This document shows, in pieces, positions 14,563 through 24,255 of a DNA stretch of 64,000 nt. The notes under the pieces are model-generated. The model ran no database searches and was not told the DNA's origin. It saw only the letters and a list, made by a program, of their open reading frames with translations. Origin of the DNA: Mangrovimonas yunxiaonensis (GTDB lineage: Bacteria; Bacteroidota; Bacteroidia; Flavobacteriales; Flavobacteriaceae); assembly GCF_000733475.1 (NCBI RefSeq), contig NZ_JPFK01000005.1:620001-684000 (forward strand). The letters are read 5' to 3'. The position numbers were made by a program, and so were the translations under genes. Numbering within the stretch: position 1 is the stretch's first letter; every line of letters starts with the position of its first letter.

Positions 14563-16905
14563 ATGAAGAAGGTAAAACAGATAGAATTGGGCCCCTTTAA
14601 AATGGTATACTCATTGCGTTTTCTAAAAGAAAAATACGAACAGATTTTTCGGGAAGGCGATGACGTACAAAAGCAACAAGCCAAACAAGCGTTAAGCGTG
14701 TTCGAAAAACACCCGGTTTTGGCAAACGGAACAACTTCTGAAGCAGCTTTTTTAGAAAATAAAGAAGCACTAGGTTTTTTAATGGGGCAACTGTTTCCTG
14801 TGGCCTTAACAGAAAATGAAATAAAAGTGGCTGTTTTGCCGTATACCAATCAGCCTTTTTTCATGTCGCAGCGAATGAAAAAAATAGTCGATCTAGGCAA
14901 TGAAATTGATATTTTTGGGGAGTTATACAGAGATTACGACAACTCCCTAGATCTGCTTACCTACGCCATTATTCTTAACAAATACTACAAATACGATGTG
15001 GATTTCGACCGGCCAAAAACCATTTCGGTAATTAATGAAAACGGCGAAAAAAAGCGGTTTAGAGCAGCCTTTAATGGCGATTTTTTAGACATTTATCCCA
15101 ATGAGAATGCTATTGAAATTACCCAGGACATCCTAAACAAATTGTTGGCCAATGCCAACGATAAAGCAGTTTGGAAAACGTATTTTCCAGAAAACTCATG
15201 GACCGTAGAAGGCTTTGGCATTGTTAACCTTCTAGACACAACGCTAGATGAACAAATCGATGATTTTAAAACCCATTTAATCGAACCAAATCGGGAGAGT
15301 TTCGATAGCTTGGCAGAAGACATTAGGCGCATATTCAATCTGCCTAATTTACAGGTGGGAAGCTATGGCGTAGACCATAAAAGCATTGTGCCGCCGTACG
15401 ATAAACATTTTAACACTTTAACCATCTCCTCTTCCGATAAGATTTCTATCGATAATTACGCGTGCTGCGATTTTAACAGGCTTTTGTTCGAGGATGTTAA
15501 ACCAGTTGTTATCTCTAATGTAGAGCAGTACCATGACAATTGTGGCGGCAGCAGGCTAAGTAAAATTTTGTTAGAGAAGGGGTTAAAGAGTGTTGCCCTA
15601 ATTCCTATTTCGGTAGATGGAGATATAGAGTTTGTTATAGAGCTGGCAACCGATAAAGTCAATCAGCTAAACGCCATTAATATGGTTAAGCTAGAAGCGA
15701 TTATGCCGTTTATTTTAAGCTATTCCCGAAGAACCATTAACGAGTATAACAACGAGATAAGCGCTGTTATCCAAGAGGAATGTACCTCCATACACCCATC
15801 GGTACAGTGGCGTTTTGAAGAAGAAGCCAGTAAGTTTATCTTGGATAGAAATTATGGCGAATCGCCCGTGTTTGAAGAGATTGTGTTTAAAGATGTGCTC
15901 CCGCTTTATGGGCAAACCGATATTGTAGCCTCTTCAAAAGCCCAGAATAAGGCCATTATAGAAGACTTAACAAAGCAGCTAAGTCAAGCCAAGACCATTT
16001 TACAGGATCAAATTCACGATAAAAGCCTGCCCTTTTACGAGCAGCTCATCTATCAAATAGATAAGTACTTACTGGGGTTAGTAAAAGATTACCATGCTAA
16101 TACAGAGCAGGAAATAAACTTGTTTTTTGGCAACAAGCTTTTTCCGTTATTTAAATACCTGTTAAGTACAGAAAATCATAACGAAATCACAGCCTTTTTA
16201 GATACCCTAGACCCAGATACCAAAAGCCTATATAACGCCCGAAAAAAATATGACGAGACGGTTAGCTTGGCAAATAAGCTGTTATCGTCCTTCTTGGATA
16301 AACAGCAAATAAAGGCCCAGAAAATATTTCCGCATTATTTCGAAAAATTTAAAACCGATGGAATCGAGCATAACATGTACGTTGGGCAGGCCATATCAAA
16401 ATATCACCAATATCACGAAGTAGCACTTTACAACTTGCGATTATGGCAGCTTCAGGCCACTTGCGAAATGGAGGCCATGTATTATACCAAGCAGCAAGAG
16501 TTCCCTTTAAAACTTGAAGTAGCGTCTTTAATTTTAGCTTACGATGTGCCAATAAACATTCGCTACCGTATGGACGAAAAACAATTTGATGTTGATGGGG
16601 CCTATAACGTGCGTTACGAAATGATAAAAAAGCGCATAGACAAAGCCCACATAAAAAATACCAACGAGCGGCTTACCCAACCGCATAAACTATGTGTGGT
16701 GTATTCCAGTAAGGCGATAGAGCGGGAGTACTTAAACTATTTCGAGTTTTTACAAGCCAAAAATTATATCGGTAAAAACATAGAGGTGGTCGAACTGGAA
16801 GAATTGCAAGGCGCTAGCGGTATTAAAGCCATAAGAGTAGATATGAATCATGATTTAAAACAAGTAAAAGAGGTCTTTACGGTTAAAGACCTGCAAGTGG
16901 TTTAA
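14563..16905 (+). CDS. GAF-domain protein of unknown function
   Basis: A 780-residue soluble protein. The frame extends 27 bases upstream to a TTG that overlaps the previous gene, but the ATG at 14563 is the natural start. Residues about 262-385 look like a GAF domain (QVGSYGVDHKS, then ALIPISVDGDIEFVIEL). The flanking regions are mostly helical and match no family I can name. The C-terminus contains HKLCVVYSSKAIEREYLNYF and ends in a region that may bind a ligand or partner. There is no signal peptide, membrane segment, kinase motif or cyclase motif. GAF domains often bind cyclic nucleotides, so pairing with an HD phosphohydrolase is suggestive. It lies between the HD/PycTM gene and the large phosphoesterase gene, on one strand with gaps of 4 and 27 bases. 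Confidence 0.7.
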   Translation: MKKVKQIELGPFKMVYSLRFLKEKYEQIFREGDDVQKQQAKQALSVFEKHPVLANGTTSEAAFLENKEALGFLMGQLFPVALTENEIKVAVLPYTNQPFFMSQRMKKIVDLGNEIDIFGELYRDYDNSLDLLTYAIILNKYYKYDVDFDRPKTISVINENGEKKRFRAAFNGDFLDIYPNENAIEITQDILNKLLANANDKAVWKTYFPENSWTVEGFGIVNLLDTTLDEQIDDFKTHLIEPNRESFDSLAEDIRRIFNLPNLQVGSYGVDHKSIVPPYDKHFNTLTISSSDKISIDNYACCDFNRLLFEDVKPVVISNVEQYHDNCGGSRLSKILLEKGLKSVALIPISVDGDIEFVIELATDKVNQLNAINMVKLEAIMPFILSYSRRTINEYNNEISAVIQEECTSIHPSVQWRFEEEASKFILDRNYGESPVFEEIVFKDVLPLYGQTDIVASSKAQNKAIIEDLTKQLSQAKTILQDQIHDKSLPFYEQLIYQIDKYLLGLVKDYHANTEQEINLFFGNKLFPLFKYLLSTENHNEITAFLDTLDPDTKSLYNARKKYDETVSLANKLLSSFLDKQQIKAQKIFPHYFEKFKTDGIEHNMYVGQAISKYHQYHEVALYNLRLWQLQATCEMEAMYYTKQQEFPLKLEVASLILAYDVPINIRYRMDEKQFDVDGAYNVRYEMIKKRIDKAHIKNTNERLTQPHKLCVVYSSKAIEREYLNYFEFLQAKNYIGKNIEVVELEELQGASGIKAIRVDMNHDLKQVKEVFTVKDLQVV

Positions 16906-16932
16906 TATGCTAAGCGTAAAGAAAATCAGCCT

Positions 16933-19900
16933 ATGAAATTAAAGCTACTAGGTACAGTTTTGGTGTTATTTTTAGTTGGTGGGTGTGCAACACTACAAAC
17001 CAACCAGCAAGCCTTGGATACGCGCCAACTAGATAATATAAATGCCAATACCCTTAATATTTTTCTTATCGGAGATGCAGGTTTTCCCAATAAAGACGGG
17101 TCGCCGCCACACGCTCTAGGTGCAATGCAAGAACAGTTTCACCAGGCAGGGCCAGAGGATTGGCTTTTGTTTTTAGGTGACAATGTTTATCCTAAAGGCA
17201 TTTCAGAAACACATACCCAAGCCGATATCCGTGCTTTACAAATGCAATTGGATGTTGCCAAAACCTTTCCGGGAGAGGTTTTGTTTATTCCGGGGAACCA
17301 CGACTGGTATAGCGGCGTTGAAGGATTAAAACGCCAAGAAAAGTTAGTAGAGGAAGCTTTAGGGAAAAACACCTTTCAGCCGGAAAATGGCTGCCCCATA
17401 GAAAAAATAGAAATTAACGATGAGGTGCTGCTTTTGGTGGTCGATTCCCATTGGTACATTACCAATTGGGACCGGCATCCCACAATTAACGATGCTTGTG
17501 AGTTTAGAACCCGACACGATTTTTTAGAGGAATTTAGAAGCGAAATAAAAAAAGCCCGGGGAAAAACAACTCTTGTCGCCATCCATCACCCTGTGTTTAC
17601 AAATGGGACTCATGGTGCGAACTACAGTTTTTCAGACCACATGAAACCCATTCCAGGTTTAGGAACACTTAAAAACATACTAAGGTCGACCAGCGGCATT
17701 GTTAATGCCGATATTTACAACCAGTTTTATAATGACCTGCGCCAAAACTTGGTTGCAGCGGCACAACAAAACGACAGGGTCATCTTCTTATCGGGCCACG
17801 ACCACTCATTGCAATACATACAAACAGAAGGTCTCGCGCAAGTTATTAGTGGTTCTGGAGCCAAAACAACCGCTGTTAAGGTAAAAAACAAGTCCGATTA
17901 TGGCGAAGGAGCCAATGGTTATGCTGTGTTAAATGTCTATAACGACAAAACTACCAATGTGCAGTTTGTTAATACACAGCGCAATCAAATAGCGTTTAAA
18001 AAAACAATTCATACCAAAGAAGATACCACAACGGTAAGCTATCCACGAGAATCCTTCAAGCATGTAACAGCGGCTATATATACCAAGGAAGAAACGTCAA
18101 AAAGCAAGATGGGCAAGTGGCTTTGGGGTAAACGTTTTCGCGATAGTTACAGCACACCGGTAAAGGCTAATGTGGTTTATTTGGATACGCTTTATGGCGG
18201 TTTAGAGCCGTTTAGAAAAGGTGGTGGCACCCAGTCTAAAACATTGCACCTCAAAGCAAAGGATGGTAGGCGTTATGTTATGCGTGCCATGAGAAAGCAG
18301 GCGGCGCAATTTGTACAGGCGGCCCTGTTAAAGGACCAGTATGTTGAAGACGATTTTAAAAACACCCAATCGGAGGCTTTGCTCGAAGATCTTTTTACGG
18401 GCTCGCATCCGTATGCGGCATTTACTATAGCAACACTTGCCGAGGCTATAGCGTTGCCTCATTTAAACCCGAAGCTGTACTACATTCCCAAACAAGAAGC
18501 CTTAGGGCGTTTTAATACCGATTTTGGCAACGAGCTGTATATGTTGGAAGAACATCCTTCCGATGGGCATTTAGAGTTGGGTAGCGATGGCTTTACAGGC
18601 GATATTATAAGTACCTTCGATATGATGCAGGAGGTGCAAAGCGATGAGGATGTTGTAATAAATGAAACGGCATTTGTTAAGGCGCGGTTGTTCGATATGC
18701 TTATTGGCGATGCCGATAGACATCAAGACCAATGGCGTTGGATGGCTTATGAAGAAAACGGGAAAACCATTTACCATCCGTTGCCTCGCGATAGGGATTT
18801 GGCATTTTCTAGAATGTCCGATGGGGCCTTGCCCAGCCTAGCGGTGGCGCTTTTTCCACCTGCAAGGAAGTTTAGAGCCTACCAGCCCGATTTAAAAGAT
18901 GTAAAAGGGTTTAACATTTCTGGTTTCCCTTTAGATGTTGCTTTTACGTCAATGAGCGATCCAGCTGTTTGGGAGGCGCAGGCGCAATTTATTCAAGAGC
19001 GTATGACCGATGAGGTAATCGATAAAGCCTTTGAGTATTTTCCGGAAGCGCTGGACGTTCAAATTAAAAACGATATTGTAAAAACACTAAAGCAACGCCG
19101 TAAAAACCTTCAGAAAATAGCAGGCAGATACCAAAAACTACTTCATAAACACGCCGTATTAAAAGCAACCGATAAGGACGATTACATTAAAATTGAAGCA
19201 GGAGAGCATGGAGCCGTAACGGTTAGCATGCTGCGAAAAAAAGGCGACGCCTATAAAGACCAGTTTTACTACAAAACATTTACCCCTTCCTTAACTAAAG
19301 AAATATGGATTTATGGGTTGGACGATGACGATACGTTTGAGGTTTTTGGTACACTTAAGAAAATAAAGGTTAGGCTAATTGGTGGGCAGAATAACGATGA
19401 GTTTATTGTTGAAAACGGTAGAAACGTTATAATTTACGATTACAAAACCAAAAAAAACACCTTTAATCGTGCCCAAAAGGCGACAGTAAAACAAACCGAT
19501 GCCTACGATATAAATGTGTATAACTACAGAAAGTTAAGGAATAACGAAAACCTGCTCTTGCCAAAACTAGGGTATAACCCAGACGATGGCGTACGGTTAG
19601 GCATGTCTAGCACCTATAAAACGTATGGCTTTGAGCAAAATCCATTTACTGGGAAGCATCAATTTCAAGCCGACTATTTTTTTGCGACTAGAGGCTACGA
19701 TTTAAAATACCGAGGGGAGTTTGCACATGTGGTTGGCCGGTTAAATCTGGTGGCTAATGTGGTGTTTCATAGCCCTAATTTTAGTTTAAATTTCTTTGGT
19801 TATGGCAATGAAACCAAAAATCACGATGGCGCTTTTGGGATGAATTACAATCGGGTGAAAGTGCGGGAGTTTTCTGTGGCTCCAGCCCTGCGGTGGGATT

Positions 19901-20586
19901 CCAAGCGCGGCAGTAGTGTGGCGGCAGGGGTGTCTTATCAATCTATAGAAGTGCACAACACCAAAAACAGGTTTGTTAATGCGTTTAATGTCTTGCCCGA
20001 CTATTTGTTTGATGAGGTGAATTTTGGTGGGGTCTATGCAAAATTCAATTACACTAATACCGATAGTAAAGCCTACCCTACAATGGGATTAAACTTTAAT
20101 TTAAACTTGGGCTATACCCGAAATCTCGATGTTGGGAATAGCGATTTTGTTTATGTGGTGCCATCGGTAAATGTGGTTCATAAATTAGATTACGAAGGGC
20201 GGTTGGTGCTGGCTTCGTTGGTAAAGTCGCACTTAAATTTTGGCGATGGCTTCGAGTTTTATCAGGCCGCAGCCATTGGAGGCTCTGATGGGCTTCGCGG
20301 GTTTAGAAACCAGCGTTTTACAGGACAGCAGGCATTATACCAAAACACCGATTTGCGTTACAGCTTCAACCGTTTTAAAACGCAGTTAATCCCTTTGCAT
20401 GTAGGTGTGTATGGGAGTTTCGACTATGGTAGGGTATGGATAGAAAACGATACCTCTAAAAAGTGGCACACCTCTTTTGGGGGCGGGCTTTTTATTAATG
20501 CTGTCGATGTGCTCTCGGCCAATGTAGGGCTTTTTAATTCCGATGACGGTACCCGGTTAACCGTGGGCTTAGGGTTTGGATTTTAA
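16933..20586 (+). CDS. outer-membrane lipoprotein: metallophosphoesterase, kinase-like segment and Omp85-type barrel
   Basis: A 1217-residue protein with a lipoprotein signal (LFLVGGCA). Residues 45-330 are a calcineurin-like phosphoesterase with the complete metal site: GDAG (D48), GDNVYP (D83), GNHDW (N122, H123), HHPVF (H218) and GHDHS (H289, H291). Residues about 400-700 contain RYVMRAMRK (447-455), GDADRHQDQW (592-601) and PRDRDLAF (618-625). Their order resembles the nucleotide-strand, catalytic-loop and metal-Asp motifs of HipA/FAM20-like kinases. From about 870 to the end there are alternating beta-strands and the terminal pattern of a D15/bacterial surface antigen barrel (GLRGFRNQRF, ending VGLGFGF). 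It probably sits in the outer membrane with the enzymatic part in the periplasm or on the surface. Substrates are unknown. The kinase assignment is inference; the phosphoesterase and barrel are clear. Confidence 0.8.
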   Translation: MKLKLLGTVLVLFLVGGCATLQTNQQALDTRQLDNINANTLNIFLIGDAGFPNKDGSPPHALGAMQEQFHQAGPEDWLLFLGDNVYPKGISETHTQADIRALQMQLDVAKTFPGEVLFIPGNHDWYSGVEGLKRQEKLVEEALGKNTFQPENGCPIEKIEINDEVLLLVVDSHWYITNWDRHPTINDACEFRTRHDFLEEFRSEIKKARGKTTLVAIHHPVFTNGTHGANYSFSDHMKPIPGLGTLKNILRSTSGIVNADIYNQFYNDLRQNLVAAAQQNDRVIFLSGHDHSLQYIQTEGLAQVISGSGAKTTAVKVKNKSDYGEGANGYAVLNVYNDKTTNVQFVNTQRNQIAFKKTIHTKEDTTTVSYPRESFKHVTAAIYTKEETSKSKMGKWLWGKRFRDSYSTPVKANVVYLDTLYGGLEPFRKGGGTQSKTLHLKAKDGRRYVMRAMRKQAAQFVQAALLKDQYVEDDFKNTQSEALLEDLFTGSHPYAAFTIATLAEAIALPHLNPKLYYIPKQEALGRFNTDFGNELYMLEEHPSDGHLELGSDGFTGDIISTFDMMQEVQSDEDVVINETAFVKARLFDMLIGDADRHQDQWRWMAYEENGKTIYHPLPRDRDLAFSRMSDGALPSLAVALFPPARKFRAYQPDLKDVKGFNISGFPLDVAFTSMSDPAVWEAQAQFIQERMTDEVIDKAFEYFPEALDVQIKNDIVKTLKQRRKNLQKIAGRYQKLLHKHAVLKATDKDDYIKIEAGEHGAVTVSMLRKKGDAYKDQFYYKTFTPSLTKEIWIYGLDDDDTFEVFGTLKKIKVRLIGGQNNDEFIVENGRNVIIYDYKTKKNTFNRAQKATVKQTDAYDINVYNYRKLRNNENLLLPKLGYNPDDGVRLGMSSTYKTYGFEQNPFTGKHQFQADYFFATRGYDLKYRGEFAHVVGRLNLVANVVFHSPNFSLNFFGYGNETKNHDGAFGMNYNRVKVREFSVAPALRWDSKRGSSVAAGVSYQSIEVHNTKNRFVNAFNVLPDYLFDEVNFGGVYAKFNYTNTDSKAYPTMGLNFNLNLGYTRNLDVGNSDFVYVVPSVNVVHKLDYEGRLVLASLVKSHLNFGDGFEFYQAAAIGGSDGLRGFRNQRFTGQQALYQNTDLRYSFNRFKTQLIPLHVGVYGSFDYGRVWIENDTSKKWHTSFGGGLFINAVDVLSANVGLFNSDDGTRLTVGLGFGF

Positions 20587-20608
20587 AAACCACAACCTGC
20601 TATAAACC

Positions 20609-20638
20609 AAAAAACCCTGACAGTTGTCAGGGTTTTTT
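20609..20638 (+). terminator. bidirectional hairpin terminator between the large phosphoesterase gene and tRNA-Phe
   Basis: AAAACCCTGACA (20611-20622) pairs perfectly with TGTCAGGGTTTT (20625-20636) around a 2-base centre. A T run follows on the plus strand and an equivalent run on the minus strand. It can end transcription from the plus-strand operon and from the minus-strand tRNA gene. Confidence 0.85.
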
Positions 20639-20639
20639 C

Positions 20640-20715
20640 TGGTGGTGCCTCCAGGAATCGAACCAGGGACACAAGGATTTTCAGTCCTTTGCTCTACCAA
20701 CTGAGCTAAGGCACC
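20640..20715 (-). tRNA. tRNA-Phe (anticodon GAA)
   Basis: Read on the minus strand, this is a complete 76-base cloverleaf. It begins GGTGCC and ends GGCACC-A-CCA, so the CCA tail is encoded. The anticodon loop is CTGAAAA with anticodon GAA. The T-loop reads GGTTCGATTCC and the D-arm TAGCTCAGTTGGTAGAGC. Confidence 0.97.
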
Positions 20716-20790
20716 AGTCGCTTAATTGCGGATGCAAATATAACGCCATTTTTAAAATTACAAAAATAAAAGATATAAAAATTCCTTTTG

Positions 20791-20798
20791 TATTTTTG
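20791..20798 (+). promoter_or_regulatory. candidate -7 element of coaX
   Basis: TATTTTTG fits TAnnTTTG and lies 17 bases before the coaX ATG. No TTG is found at the usual -33 position. Confidence 0.4.
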
Positions 20799-20815
20799 AA
20801 GCTATAAAAAAACAG

Positions 20816-21544
20816 ATGAATTTAATTATAGATGTAGGCAATACCGCAATTAAATGGGCGGTCTTTAAGGCACAGGACTTGGTGTTTAAAACCAGTGAGT
20901 TACAAGGTGATTTTAAAGAAAATGCGGCGGCCATTTTTAAGGAATTTCCCGAAATAGTACAGGTTGTGGTGTCTTCGGTAGGGCATCTTCCCGAAAGTGA
21001 TATAAGTTGGTTAAAACAACGTGCAGAGCTATTGGTTTTAAACCACGAAACAAAATTACCCTTTCAAAATAAATACAAAACACCAAAAACATTGGGTGTA
21101 GATAGGTTGGCATTAGTAAGTGCTGCGACAGCGCAATTTCCGCAAAAAAACGTCTTGGTTATCGATGCGGGAACCTGTATAACCTACGATTTTTTAAGTA
21201 GCGAAGGAGTGTATTTTGGCGGTGCTATTTCTCCAGGAGTAAACATGCGCTACCAAGCATTAAATGCATTTACAGCAAAATTGCCTTTGTTGGAAAAAGC
21301 GTTGCCCGAAAGTTATGTAGGAAACACGACAAACCAGGCCATTCATGCCGGTGTTGTGTGTGGGGTTTTAAACGAGATTGATGGGTTTATTGAAAAATAT
21401 AGGCGCCAATATCCAGATTTAACAGTTATTTTAACAGGAGGGGACGCTAATTTTTTGTCTAAACAATTAAAAAGTAGCATATTTGCCAACTCTAATTTTC
21501 TTTTAGAAGGTTTGAACCATATATTACGATTTAATTTAACTTAA
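20816..21544 (+). CDS. coaX: type III pantothenate kinase
   Basis: A 242-residue kinase of the acetate/sugar kinase (ASKHA) fold. It phosphorylates pantothenate in the first step of CoA synthesis. The three family motifs are present: DVGNT (D6), GVDRLAL (G94-R97) and DAGT (D117-T120). The length is typical for CoaX. Type III enzymes use ATP and a monovalent cation and are not inhibited by CoA. The last base of the stop codon is the first base of the next start (TAATG), so it is coupled to the outer-membrane protein gene downstream. Confidence 0.95.
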   Translation: MNLIIDVGNTAIKWAVFKAQDLVFKTSELQGDFKENAAAIFKEFPEIVQVVVSSVGHLPESDISWLKQRAELLVLNHETKLPFQNKYKTPKTLGVDRLALVSAATAQFPQKNVLVIDAGTCITYDFLSSEGVYFGGAISPGVNMRYQALNAFTAKLPLLEKALPESYVGNTTNQAIHAGVVCGVLNEIDGFIEKYRRQYPDLTVILTGGDANFLSKQLKSSIFANSNFLLEGLNHILRFNLT

Positions 21545-22857
21545 TGATAAAGAAACTTTTAATTGTTTTCGGTGTGCTGTTTGCAATAACTGGATATGCC
21601 CAAGAAGACACGACCTCGCCTTATTCCTTTTACGGCATAGGAAGCTTGAAGTTTAAGGGGACAGTTGAAAACAGAAGCATGGGAGGCATTAGCATTTTTA
21701 CAGATAGTATACATGTTAACCTAAGAAACCCTGCTTCGTATGCGGGCCATAATTTAGCGACTTTTCAGGATGAAGGAAGGCCAGTTAAGTTTGCAGTAGG
21801 AGGAAGCCATACAACGGCAAAACTTAAAAGCAACTCTGGAAGCGACAGATATAGCAGCTCGACCTTCGATTATATTGCCTTGTCAATTCCGATGCAAAAA
21901 TTTGGTGTAGGATTTGGCCTATTGCCCTTTACATCTGTAGGCTACAAATTAGAATCCTCTAGCAGCCGCGGCCTGGAAACCAGATTTAGAGGCGACGGTG
22001 GGGTGAACAAAGCCTTCTTGTCGTTAGGGTACCAGATTACCGATGGCTTAAGCGCAGGAATCGATGTAAATTATAACTTCGGAAACATACAGAACAATAC
22101 CATCGCGTATGTTTATAATTCAGACAATACATTGGCACGCTACCAAACACGAGAGGACAACAGGTCTGACCTTAGTGGGTTTAATGTTAATTTTGGGGTG
22201 GTTTACAAGCGCATGCTGAATGAGACATTAGAACTAACATCGGCCATGACCTATACTCCTAAAAGCGAATTAACCTCTAAAAATCAAAGGGAGTTTAACA
22301 CCATAAACATAACAACCACTGGAGAAGAAGTCATAGCCAATACTATAGCCGCCGATTTAGCGTCTGCAGGATTAGAGGAAACCAAGTTGGTTATGCCCGC
22401 CAAGTTTTCTTTTGGCGCAGGAATTGGACAACCAAGAAAATGGTTTGTAGGAGCCGAGTATACGCTTCAGAAAACAAAAGATTTCACCAATAAATTTTAC
22501 AACACCAGCCAATCTGTAACAGGAACGCAATATAAAAATGCTTCAACATTTGCCCTTGGTGGATTTTATATTCCAGAGTACAATTCGTTTTCAAGTTACT
22601 TAAAACGCGTGGTTTACCGTGCCGGATTAAGGTTCGAGAATACAGGGTTAAACATTCAAGGTGAAGATGTGAAGGAGTTTGGCATATCTTTTGGAGTAGG
22701 ATTACCAATGGGAAATCTGTTCTCCAATGCTAACCTTGGATTTGAGATGGGTAAAAAAGGAACTGTTAACAATAATCTAATACAAGAAAACTTTGTTAAT
22801 ATTAACTTAAGCCTGTCGTTAAACGATAGATGGTTCCAAAAAAGAAAGTATAATTAA
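21544..22857 (+). CDS. outer-membrane beta-barrel protein
   Basis: A 437-residue protein with a signal peptide (LLIVFGVLFAITGYAQ). SPYSFYGIGSLKFKGT and NRSMGGISIF follow, a beginning seen in Bacteroidota barrel proteins related to the FadL/OmpP1 group. The rest is a series of amphipathic beta-strands rich in Gly and aromatic residues (FGVGFGLLPFTSVGY, FSFGAGIGQPRKWFVGAEY). It is probably an outer-membrane channel or assembly-linked porin. The substrate is unknown. It is coupled to coaX and followed by a TPR protein and lptC, an arrangement that hints at a role in outer-membrane maintenance. Confidence 0.75.
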   Translation: MIKKLLIVFGVLFAITGYAQEDTTSPYSFYGIGSLKFKGTVENRSMGGISIFTDSIHVNLRNPASYAGHNLATFQDEGRPVKFAVGGSHTTAKLKSNSGSDRYSSSTFDYIALSIPMQKFGVGFGLLPFTSVGYKLESSSSRGLETRFRGDGGVNKAFLSLGYQITDGLSAGIDVNYNFGNIQNNTIAYVYNSDNTLARYQTREDNRSDLSGFNVNFGVVYKRMLNETLELTSAMTYTPKSELTSKNQREFNTINITTTGEEVIANTIAADLASAGLEETKLVMPAKFSFGAGIGQPRKWFVGAEYTLQKTKDFTNKFYNTSQSVTGTQYKNASTFALGGFYIPEYNSFSSYLKRVVYRAGLRFENTGLNIQGEDVKEFGISFGVGLPMGNLFSNANLGFEMGKKGTVNNNLIQENFVNINLSLSLNDRWFQKRKYN

Positions 22858-22878
22858 GGTCAGATAAATTAACGAATT

Positions 22879-24255
22879 ATGAAAACTAAAATTGCATTAT
22901 TATTAACCTTTGTGTTTTTAGGATGGGGTGCTGCCACAGCCCAAAATGAAGATTTAAACACGCTTTCCATCATGACAGAGTATGCGAAGTCTAAAAACTA
23001 CGACGCCGCATATAAACCGTTTATGGAATTACGCGAGAGAAATCCAAAATACCATAGAGGAATTTATAAGTATGGAGAGGATATTCTTGAGCATAAAATA
23101 GAAAACACAACAGGTGCAGAACAAGTTGCCTATATTAACGATATGATTAAGCTTTGGGATGAAAGAGCTTTACACTTCTCGGCCAATACCCCAAAAGGTG
23201 AGTACGGTGCCAAAGCGTGTCAGTTAATGTACGACTACAGAAAAGAATTAAATAAATCTAGCGATGAGTTGTACAAGTGTTTTGACGATGCCTACAAAGC
23301 AGACCCAAAAACCTTTACCAACCCAAAATCGTTATATACATATTTTTCGTTAATGGTAGATCTTTACGATGCCGGGAACAAGCAACCAGCAGAATTATTT
23401 AACAAATACGACGATGTTGTTGAAAAGGTAGAGAGCGAAGTAGAAAACTATTCTAACAAGCTAAACAAGCTAATAGAAAAAGAAGATGCTGGTACGGCTT
23501 TAACGTCTAAAGACAAGTCGTACAAAAAATATTATGAAAGCTATTTAAAAGCATACGACCAAATTTCTGGGAGTATAGATAGCAAGTTAGGTGAAAGAGC
23601 AAATTGCGAAAACTTAATCCCGCTTTACACCAGAGATTTTGAAGCAAACAAAAACGATGCGGTTTGGTTGCAAAGAGCTATGGGTAAAATGTACCAAAAA
23701 GAATGTACAGACGATCCGTTATTTGTAAAGATTGTAGAGCAAAAAAATACCATCGATCCAGATTCAAACACGGCGTTCTATGTGGGAATCTTAAAGGATA
23801 AAGCTGGGCAATCATCAGAAGCGCTTAAGTATTACGAGCAAGCCTTAAAGTTAGAAACCGATAACTTTAAGAAAGCAAAATTATACAGCAAAATAGCATC
23901 TAAACTTAAGGCTAAAGGTAGCTACGCTAAGGCGAGAAGCTATTACAGAGAAGCTTTAAAGTTAAACCCATCTAATGGTAGACCACACTTGGCTATAGCT
24001 TCGATGTATGCAAGCAGCGCAAACAGCTGTGGCGATACAAACTTTAACAAGCGTGCCGTATTCTGGTTGGCTGCTATCGAAGCTGAAAAAGCGGGACGTG
24101 TAGACCCAACTTTAAAGAGTGCCGCTGCACAATCTGCTACAAGCTACAGAGCTAAAGCTCCTCAAAAATCTGAGATCTTTAGCGAAGGTAACGCAGGACA
24201 AACCATTAACATTGGATGTTGGATTGGCGCTAGCGTTAAAGTACCAACAATCTAA
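22879..24255 (+). CDS. secreted tetratricopeptide-repeat protein
   Basis: A 458-residue protein with a signal peptide (LLTFVFLGWGAATAQ). The body is helical. Clear TPR units occur near the C-terminus, for example around SSEALKYYEQALKLE (about residue 310-325) and AKARSYYREALKLNPSNGRP (about 350-370). Two cysteine-containing stretches (CENLIP, QKECTDDP) suggest an oxidising periplasmic setting. TPR proteins act as scaffolds. Placement between a barrel protein and lptC suggests envelope assembly, but no partner can be named. The stop overlaps the lptC start in TAATG. Confidence 0.8.
   Translation: MKTKIALLLTFVFLGWGAATAQNEDLNTLSIMTEYAKSKNYDAAYKPFMELRERNPKYHRGIYKYGEDILEHKIENTTGAEQVAYINDMIKLWDERALHFSANTPKGEYGAKACQLMYDYRKELNKSSDELYKCFDDAYKADPKTFTNPKSLYTYFSLMVDLYDAGNKQPAELFNKYDDVVEKVESEVENYSNKLNKLIEKEDAGTALTSKDKSYKKYYESYLKAYDQISGSIDSKLGERANCENLIPLYTRDFEANKNDAVWLQRAMGKMYQKECTDDPLFVKIVEQKNTIDPDSNTAFYVGILKDKAGQSSEALKYYEQALKLETDNFKKAKLYSKIASKLKAKGSYAKARSYYREALKLNPSNGRPHLAIASMYASSANSCGDTNFNKRAVFWLAAIEAEKAGRVDPTLKSAAAQSATSYRAKAPQKSEIFSEGNAGQTINIGCWIGASVKVPTI

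Noticed and set aside
13380-20586. A complete Pycsar phage-defence system
   Set aside because: Only the PycTM-type effector domain is present. None of the neighbouring proteins shows the catalytic pattern of a class III pyrimidine cyclase, so a working Pycsar pair cannot be claimed.
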